Shown here piece by piece: positions 58,150-64,000 of a stretch of 64,000 bases of DNA. Under the pieces are notes generated by a model that ran no database searches, was not told the DNA's origin, and saw only the letters and a program-made list of their open reading frames with translations. This stretch comes from Nicotiana tabacum (lineage: Eukaryota > Streptophyta > Magnoliopsida > Solanales > Solanaceae), in NCBI RefSeq assembly GCF_000715075.1, contig NC_134082.1, positions 58,429,466 to 58,493,465 of the forward strand. The letters run 5' to 3'. A program made the position numbers and the translations under genes. How positions within the stretch are numbered: the first letter of the stretch is position 1; every line of letters begins with the position of its first letter.

Positions 58150-59475
58150 GGTTCAATTTTGAGCACCACTCGAACTCGGCACCGCACCTCTACCCCTACC
58201 ACGACTTGTCGACTGCTGAAAACCCCGTGCTGGAGGTCGAACTGATAAGGAAGAACCAGACACAGATCCAGTCGGCTGAGCCATACCATCACCTCCTCTA
58301 TTAGGACAATCCTGCATCATATGGCCAGGCTGTCCGCACGAATAGCACGCATCAGAACCTCGACGGCACAGCCCAAAGTAGGCCTTGCCGCACTGATCAC
58401 AATGTGGTGTTGGGGGTCTCATCTGAATAGTATCCCTGTGATGTTGCGAGCCAGATGCCCGCGAACTCTGACCTGGACCAGAATAGGATAGATCATATCG
58501 AGGCCTCTGAAACTGTGGAGGAGCACTAGCTACAGGTGGCGCCGAACTCCTCGAAAACTGTGGCCTGACGCTGTCTCTGAAGTCATCAGAATACCCTGCA
58601 AATCTCGCCCTCTTATGCTGGCCCCTATCCTGCTCCCTAACTGCCCTCTGCTGGCACTTACGATCCTCTAGGGTCTGGGCATAAGCTTGAATACGGGAAA
58701 TATCCATGCCCTCCACCAAGGAGGCTGTCGTACACTCATTTATTAGATGTGGTCCCAACCCATTCACGAACATATGCACCCTATCACTCATCTCGGCCAC
58801 CATATGGGGAGCATACCTTGCCAAAGAATCAAACTGCATACTGTACTCTCGCACACTCATATTACCTTGTCTAAGGTTCAAGAACTTTTCAGCTCTAGCT
58901 CGTCGTATCTCAACTAGCAAGTAGTGACTAAGAAAGGCCTCAGAAAATTCCATCCACACAGCCGGAGGAGAGTTCGGACCCCTGGATCTCTCCCAACTAT
59001 CATACCAGAAAACCGCTAAACCCCGTAGCCGATAAGAAGCCAACTCTACTACCTCTGTATCACTAACATGCATAACCCGAAGTGTACGATGAACCTGGTC
59101 AATAAAAGTCTGCGGGTCCTCCTTGGGGTCTAATCCGGTAAACACTGGAGGGTCTAAATTAATAAAATCACGAACTCTCGTACAAACTGGTTTCTCAGCA
59201 GCACCTGTATTCTGCCTCTGAGCCTGAGCAGCTACTAAGCTAGTCAATAACTGCAAGGCACTCCGCATATCCTGGTCTGTAGTGCCAGACGGAGGAACTG
59301 GAGGTGTTGGGTGCCTCCTAATATCCTCTGGAGGAGACGGGGTAGATGAGGTATGAGACGGCATCTCACTCTGAGCCTCACTTTGGCCTGCTCTGGCTTG
59401 GGGCACCTAACTAGTACACTCTCCCGCAGTTGTATCAAGCCGTCTACTAATTGTTTGCTTCCTAGTCGAAGGCAT
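58150..59475 (-). pseudogene. B gag
   Basis: ATG at 59475-59473 (MPSTRKQTISRRLDTTAGE), with TAG at 59407-59409 after 22 codons; the rest (417 codons) is open. The capsid core is RVRDFINLDPPVFTGLDPKEDPQ and LASYRLRGLAVFWYDSW, then ARAEKFLNLRQGNMSVREY. Arg/Gln-rich linker, and a zinc knuckle CYSCGQPGHMMQDCP near the C-terminus, followed by Ser/Gly-rich sequence. An acceptor-like ttgttttctttCAG lies 2 nt upstream of the ATG. Confidence 0.88.
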
Positions 59476-59573
59476 CGCTGAAAGAAAACAAGGTGAATAT
59501 TAGAGACAAACACTTACGACTCAACTCTACGCATGATCTAGATTCAGGAAGAAGGTAACAACCCTAGATGTCT
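59476..59573 (-). promoter_or_regulatory. B leader remnant, PBS missing
   Basis: The minus-strand sequence gacatctagggttgttacc...gatcatgcg aligns with the leader of G1 from about 2679 onward. The PBS and first 110 nt or so of leader are absent, together with about 620 nt of the LTR 3' end. No TGGTATCAGAGC occurs here. Confidence 0.75.
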
Positions 59574-61643
59574 GAGGGCTACTGACATGAAATGCATGAT
59601 ACATATGTATAAATACATAAACCTTTAAAACATTCGCCTCTGTGGGCATCATCATCATCATATCGTACCCGGCCATAATAGGCTCGGTAAAAAACGTACC
59701 CGACCATCATAAGGCTCGGTAGAATCGTACCCGGCCACGTGGAGCTCAGTAAAACCCAACTAATCAGTGGTTGCACAATAGGTGCCATACCCGGCCAACT
59801 ATAGTGTGGCTCGGTAGAGTAAAATAGATACATATATATAATGCATGCTCGACTCATGGAATCACATTCTAAACCTTTCGGAGTGACGTAAGGTCGGTAT
59901 CCTCTGTACACGTTATTAGGACTAACTTTTCACTATGAACCTTATAAGAATCAGGAAGTACCAACAACATTGATAACATAAGAATAAGAGAATCAACATT
60001 AACATCAATCGTTCCATAAGAGGGAAAACAATGTAAGTACTGCTAGCTTCTAAGAGTAGAGTATCTTGGAAGCTCATTCATTACATTATGTACAATCGGA
60101 GTCGTGCAAAAGAAGGAAAGGGATAGCCTCACATACCTTGTATATACTTCCCCAATCTCAATCTATGCAATTGTCAAAACTCCTTAGTCTACAATAAGAG
60201 AAACGATACTATCGTTATCATTTAAGCGTCATAACTATTATGTATCGACCACAACCTATTTTACGATGAAACGGACAGCACCTCCCCTATATATAGGACT
60301 TCACACCATTAAAATCAGTCACCAAAAAGCCCAAACAACATCAATAATAAACATATTGAGCCTCCCAAAATAGTCCACGCACAGCCTAATCACTCCATAC
60401 ATACGACGACCACCGTAGTTGTGTCAAACGACCCGAAAATGTTATGAATAACTATCATCCCACAACCCTACATATACATAGTGTTTATCCACACCCTTAC
60501 TTCTCCAAAACTCCACAAAATAGTAGTAAAATACACAGCCCAACAGCAACACAAAACAGTCCACAAAACAATAACATTACTACCAAGCCTTTCGATATAT
60601 ATTTCACAAGTTCTAGCTTCAATGGCTTAGACGCAACTTGGATAATCTTAAATACATATAGAGTAAGAGGTTACTTACCTTTATACAGAAAGAACAACTC
60701 CAATTTGACCTTAAATTTTCATGAAATATCCCTCCAATGCTGCCACAACAACAAAAAAGCGAAACTAGCAATCAATTAGTGTTTTTCGGCACTAGAATCA
60801 CTTTAGAAGGCTTGAAATCACCTAGGATTGATACTAAGAATATGAGGGAGTATTTAAAGAACATAAAACCTTTAAAACAACCTCCCACACGAGCTGTAAC
60901 GACACAAAAATGAGCAACAAGAAGAAGAACAAGAGACTTACTAGCGCCACAGAATTCCCGACACTTGTTTTGTGTTGTTTGCCCTTTTTTGAGTCTTGAA
61001 TCTTGAGAGAACCTTGAGAGGATGTTACTAGGGTTCTAAGGTCTGAAAATAGTGAGAAGAAATGACTTAAAATGGGTTGGAGGCATCCTATATAGGTCCA
61101 AATATCTTAAACCGTCTTAGTGGGCCCCATAGAGAGGTGCTTGGCGTAGTCTTGTAAAAATGTGAATATCTCTCTACTCCGAGATCGTATCGATGAACGG
61201 TTTAATGCGTTGGAAACTAGACTCATAGATCTTTAATTTGGTTGGTAGATTACCCCGTAATTCCTTGTAAATTATGAGAAAAGATTAGAAATATTTGACC
61301 TAATGTTTAAGTAAAATTATGAACCTAAGTTGCGACAACTTTTGTCGACTTTTGTTTCATAACTCGTTTGACTTCAAGACTTATGATACGGATATTATAT
61401 GATTAAAATACCTTAATACATGACCTCTTGAATGTATTAATCACCGCTAGATTTACCTGAAAATATGAGTTACAACATCCTTGATTAATTTAACTTCTAA
61501 TACTTGTTAATCACCCTTATACACTCTTGTATTACTTAAGACCAATAGGATTGACTTCTTATCATCTCAAAGATAATTCCTTCTTGGATTTATGTTAACT
61601 AATATATGGCATGAACTAACACATGTGGATATGGGTTGTAACA
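59574..61643 (-). repeat. 5' LTR of B, 3' end deleted
   Basis: Begins TGTTACAACCC at 61643 on the minus strand. TATA-like CCTATATAGG at 61087-61096 and CTATATATAG at 60287-60296. A donor-like AAG|GTAAGT (GT at 60678-60677), kept in the inverted 3' copy at 51854-51855, lies 409 nt after the first TATA. The minisatellite is at 59662-59820. Confidence 0.87.
61087..61096 (-). promoter_or_regulatory. Candidate TATA box of B 5' LTR
   Basis: GACCTATATAGGATGCC on the minus strand, preserved in the other LTR at 53850-53859. The alternative CTATATATAGGGGAGG at 60287-60296 is also well preserved (52237-52246), so which is used cannot be decided here. Confidence 0.45.
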
Positions 61644-61648
61644 TAAAC

Positions 61649-61759
61649 ATGCACAAACAAAAGGAAAAAAAGTGTAATAAATTCTAATGTTGGTTTGCCT
61701 AGCGAGTTCAATATTAGGCGTCATCACGATCCCGAAGATGGAAAATTCGGGTCGTGACA
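61649..61759 (+). repeat. 3' LTR of A, last 111 bp after B
   Basis: Matches the end of the 5' LTR (about 42965-43080): gttggtttgcctagcgagtt and closing gaaaattcgggtcgtgaca. It directly precedes the CATTT duplication. Confidence 0.9.
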
Positions 61760-61764
61760 CATTT

Positions 61765-62589
61765 TCATCATAAGCAAAAAGAAGTTCATCTCGAACAATA
61801 GCAGCAACATTGTTCTCGTTATTTTTAACTTTCTTTCCTTCTCTAATGTCTTGCAATAACTTGTGGCAAAACCTTTTGATATGTCCTTTCTTGCCACAGT
61901 GGTTGCATGTAATATTATTGTATTTGGACCTTGACTTGCTTCTGCTTTTACCTCTATTCCTCGAGCCTCTTGTTCTATCTCTCCCCCGGTCTTGTGTAAC
62001 CAAGATATCTACTTATGAGGATGAACCTTGAGATTTTCTCCTTCCTCGTTCGACACACCACTCTTGGCATATTCTATGGCCACCTTACCTCTAGAAGCTG
62101 AATTTGTCAAGAAACACGAAGAGTTTCCCAAGAGTCAGACAGAGTATTAAGAAGCCAAAGTCCTTGTATCTCATCATCAAAATTAACTCCCATTCCAGAT
62201 AGTTGATCAAGGACGCCCTGAAAATCATTTATGTGATCAAGGATAGGGTTGCCTTCTTTGTATTTAAAGGTCAGCAATTGCTTTAGCAAGAACAACTTGT
62301 TGTTCCTAGTTTTTGAAGCATAAAGAGCCTCTAGCTTTTCTCACAATGATCTCGCATATATCTCGTTCACAATATGGTTGCGAACATTATCTTCAGCCCA
62401 TTGTTGTATATATCCACATACTTGTTGGTGCTCGAAATCACAATCTTTATCAGATATACTCTCGATTTTATAGGCTGCAAAAACGGGTAGATGCATCTTA
62501 TTCACGAACAACAAATCTTTCATCTTGCTTCTCCAAACATTATAATTTCTCCCATTTAAACATATCATCTTGCTCATATTAGCCTCCAT
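61765..62589 (-). pseudogene. C gag
   Basis: ATG at about 62589 (MEANMSKMICLNGRNYNVWRS), 29 nt after the PBS, opens a copia-type gag. It reads to a stop after HIVNEIYARSL, continues as LFLLKQLLTFKYKEGNPILDH and MGVNFDDEIQGLWLLNTLSDSWETL (62107-62295), and ends with the zinc knuckle CNHCGKKGHIKRFCHK (61599-62003 frame). Element A cuts it after DELLFAYDENV, just before the protease. Confidence 0.82.
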
Positions 62590-62617
62590 TCTGTAACAAC
62601 CCGGATAAATAACCAAG

Positions 62618-62629
62618 GCTATGATACCA
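62618..62629 (-). promoter_or_regulatory. Primer binding site of C
   Basis: TGGTATCATAGC on the minus strand, one base from the methionine-type PBS, 1 nt after the LTR edge. Confidence 0.8.
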
Positions 62630-62630
62630 C

Positions 62631-62799
62631 TGTTAGGACCGAAAAAAACATGTGTTATGCGAAAGCTAGCAAAACAAACCTTGAACCCGTTAAATGTTTG
62701 TGTCTCTTTTGGTAGATTTTTCTTTTGTGTTTGATTTATCATTGTTCAAGGTTTGCTTTGTTAGCTTCCACATGACACCTAACTTTTTCGATCCTAACA
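62631..62799 (-). repeat. Fold-back 5' LTR of C (169 bp)
   Basis: 62631-62686 (TGTTAGGACCGAAAAAAACA and on) and the reverse complement of 62744-62799 (TGTTAGGATCGAAAAAGTTA and on) are two diverged copies of the same 56-nt LTR terminus, with a 57-nt spacer that also belongs to that terminus. A normal LTR would be about 517 bp and end in the other terminus (cacctaaca). The outer edge still abuts AACCT. Confidence 0.85.
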
Positions 62800-62804
62800 A
62801 ACCT

Positions 62805-63070
62805 TTAGCTACTTGATAGCATGTTTGGCCAAGTTGGAAAATCAATTTATTTTGAATTTTTTTTTTATTTAAAATGCTTTTTGAAAAAAAGTATTTTCAG
62901 AGAGAAGCTAAGCAAGTAATCAATATAAAAAGCATTTTTGAGGATTAATTTATATTTTGCCTAACCTTTGAAAGAGTGATTTTAGATATCAAATTACTAA
63001 TTAGAATATGAAAGATTTACACTTCAAATAACTACTTTTGGTGTTATGCTATTATCGATTGCTGGAACTT
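62805..63070. repeat. AT-rich MITE-like sequence
   Basis: ATGTTTGGCCAAGTTGG followed by AAAATCAATTTATT, TTTTGAAAAAAAGTATTTTC and AAAGCATTTTTGAG words resembles a small non-autonomous element abundant in Solanaceae intergenic DNA. I cannot find a matching second end, so this is a fragment at best. Confidence 0.35.
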
Positions 63071-63430
63071 AGTTAGAGTAGACTACAATTATTCGAGAAT
63101 TCCAACGAATAGTTATCAATTAATATAATAAATATTGTATAAATTATGTGAATTTCTTTACTAAAATCACTTTTGTTATCACATGCATTAAACCAAATTA
63201 TTCCCTCAATCCACAAGGAGTGGGGGATCATATGCTTGGTGTAATGGTATTTTTTTAACTACAACCACGAGTCACGATTTTATTGCAACGGTGTTCAAAA
63301 AGATGTTGCCGAAGGAGGACTAGACCTTACCTTCATATACATTTTGGAGCTTGTACTAGCAAGGCTCAAGGTTTGTAGACAGAATATTTCCTATCTATGG
63401 ACAAGCTTGTTGACCCCAAAAAATCGGCAT
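63071..63430. other. Non-coding stretch
   Basis: AT-rich sequence without any frame, repeat or motif that I recognise. It includes 3' flanking sequence of the LINE-like gene. Confidence 0.5.
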
Positions 63431-63442
63431 AAAACTGGAAAC

Positions 63443-64000
63443 TCAAGGTGGCTCGTAGGTGAGCATGCTTGGTTTCCTCTTCTTGACTCGAAATGAAGGC
63501 ATATGCCATCTATCTGTGTTCAAAAGACCTTTAATCTGACTAGGCAAAGAGAAGAAATTTGTGCAGATGTAGTGGTTCTCCTGATTGTGGCTTAGAGATG
63601 CCATCATATCCACGACTTGGTTGGCCTCTCTAAAACAATGATTAGTGAATATACCTTGTCTATTAATGAGTTTCTTAATATCTTGGGCTGCTTCTTTGAT
63701 TCTCCATGGTATGGTCCAGTTGCTAGAGATGCAGTTTTGCAGTAGCATTGAATTCGTTTCCCCCATGATTAAGTTGAACCTTTTTTCAATACACCACTTG
63801 ATCCCAAACAAGAAAGCACATGCCTCAGCTCAGTTGCTTGTACCTTGCCCTAGTGGAATGGAGTAGGCCATTATAAATTTGCCCAGATTGTCCCTCACTA
63901 CCCCCTCCTCCACATTCACCATTCCTACATGAGCAATCACTGTTAAGTTTCACGAATAGGATAGGAGGTTTAATCCATTTCACCACATAGGTATTAGTTT
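63443..64000 (-). pseudogene. RNase H (RVT_3-type) end of a LINE-like ORF2, running off the window
   Basis: On the minus strand from 64000: VKWIKPPILFVKLNSDCSCRN holds the first active-site Asp (relatives have NxDGS), then GGGVVRDNLGKFI, a TGA near 63830 in TSN*AEACAF where Trp is expected, then LIMGETNSMLLQ with what should be an Asp replaced (ETNS for ESDS), and NHCFREANQVVDMMASL with the final Asp. The order fits the RNase H that follows zf-RVT in plant L1 elements, though a stand-alone plant RNase H-like gene is possible. It ends after LTYEPP at 63443. Confidence 0.65.

Larger units (their letters stand above)
51298..61643 (-). mobile_element. B: Tekay-like Ty3/gypsy chromovirus, youngest layer on the right
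   Basis: TAAAC flanks it (51293-51297 and 61644-61648). On the minus strand: truncated 5' LTR 61643-59574, leader, gag, protease, RT, RNase H, integrase, PPT, and a rearranged 3' LTR 54404-51298. The polyprotein has only about five breaks (TAG 59407-59409, TGA 58150-58152, frameshift near 57600, TAA 56144-56146, frameshift near 56030). Confidence 0.92.
39778..61759 (+). mobile_element. A: Tekay-like Ty3/gypsy chromovirus inserted in C, 3' LTR split by B
   Basis: CATTT flanks it (39773-39777 and 61760-61764). 5' LTR 39778-43080, PBS 43084, gag, protease, RT, RNase H, integrase with chromodomain-like tail, PPT, and 3' LTR 48330-51297 plus 61649-61759. Stops are numerous, most being TAG where relatives have Gln or Trp. 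Confidence 0.92.
37292..62799 (-). mobile_element. C: Ty1/copia element, split by A and B, with rearranged ends
   Basis: AACCT flanks it at 37287-37291 and 62800-62804. On the minus strand the order is fold-back 5' LTR, PBS, gag, (A insertion), protease, integrase, start of RT, a second PBS-like leader, PPT and 3' LTR. Gag at 61765-62589 and protease at 39764 are the two sides of the A insertion, which is marked by CATTT duplications. Most of RT and all of RNase H are missing. Confidence 0.88.

Noticed and set aside
54651..59475. Endogenous pararetrovirus (RT and RNase H resemble those of caulimoviruses)
   Set aside because: Integrase with HHCC and DDE motifs, paired LTRs, PPT and 5-bp target duplications show an LTR retrotransposon; no movement protein is visible.
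63443..63811. A host protein-coding gene with an RNase H fold
   Set aside because: A stop near 63830 and altered active-site residues make it a relic; position and domain type fit the end of a LINE ORF2 better.

Overview
The window looks like repeat-rich plant nuclear DNA, most likely from a Solanaceae-type genome. The inference rests on AT-rich sequence made almost entirely of nested retrotransposons, a tRNA-derived SINE of the kind common in Solanaceae, Tekay-like chromoviruses with 2.6-3.3 kb LTRs, and a SIRE-type copia element. I see no intact host gene. Every coding region belongs to a transposable element and all are broken.

Left block (1-15050). A Tekay-like Ty3/gypsy element on the + strand (called G1 here) runs from before the window to 10140. 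It is inserted into a minus-strand Tat/Retand-lineage gypsy element (10141-14375 plus LTR), which it cuts inside the second RNase H domain. A 166-bp SINE with a 7-bp target duplication sits in or beside the Tat LTR.

Middle block (15051-37002). A large gypsy-type element with no recognisable coding capacity (called E, LARD-like) is flanked by GTTTA target duplications. A 10-kb SIRE-type copia element (17816-27870, duplication AGCGC) is inserted near the end of its 5' LTR. A 2.06-kb non-autonomous hAT transposon (29814-31869, 8-bp duplication AAGTGTGG) is inserted in its internal region.

Right block (37292-62799). A minus-strand copia element (called C, duplication AACCT) is split by a + strand Tekay-like element (called A, 39778-61759, duplication CATTT). 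A's 3' LTR is in turn split by a minus-strand Tekay-like element (called B, 51298-61643, duplication TAAAC). B carries the best-preserved protein in the window, a 450-codon integrase with chromodomain-like tail. Beyond C are an AT-rich MITE-like stretch and the RNase H end of a minus-strand LINE-like gene that runs off the window.

The nesting gives relative ages: Tat before G1 and E; E before SIRE and hAT; C before A before B. The points most worth a second look are: splice-site-like signals inside the long LTRs, paired with acceptors just before gag; a hairpin word (GTTGC-N5-GCAAC) and CGC-N4-GCG word arrays shared between unrelated LTRs; a fold-back 5' LTR and an RT-to-PBS chimeric junction in C; and an inverted segment in B's 3' LTR.
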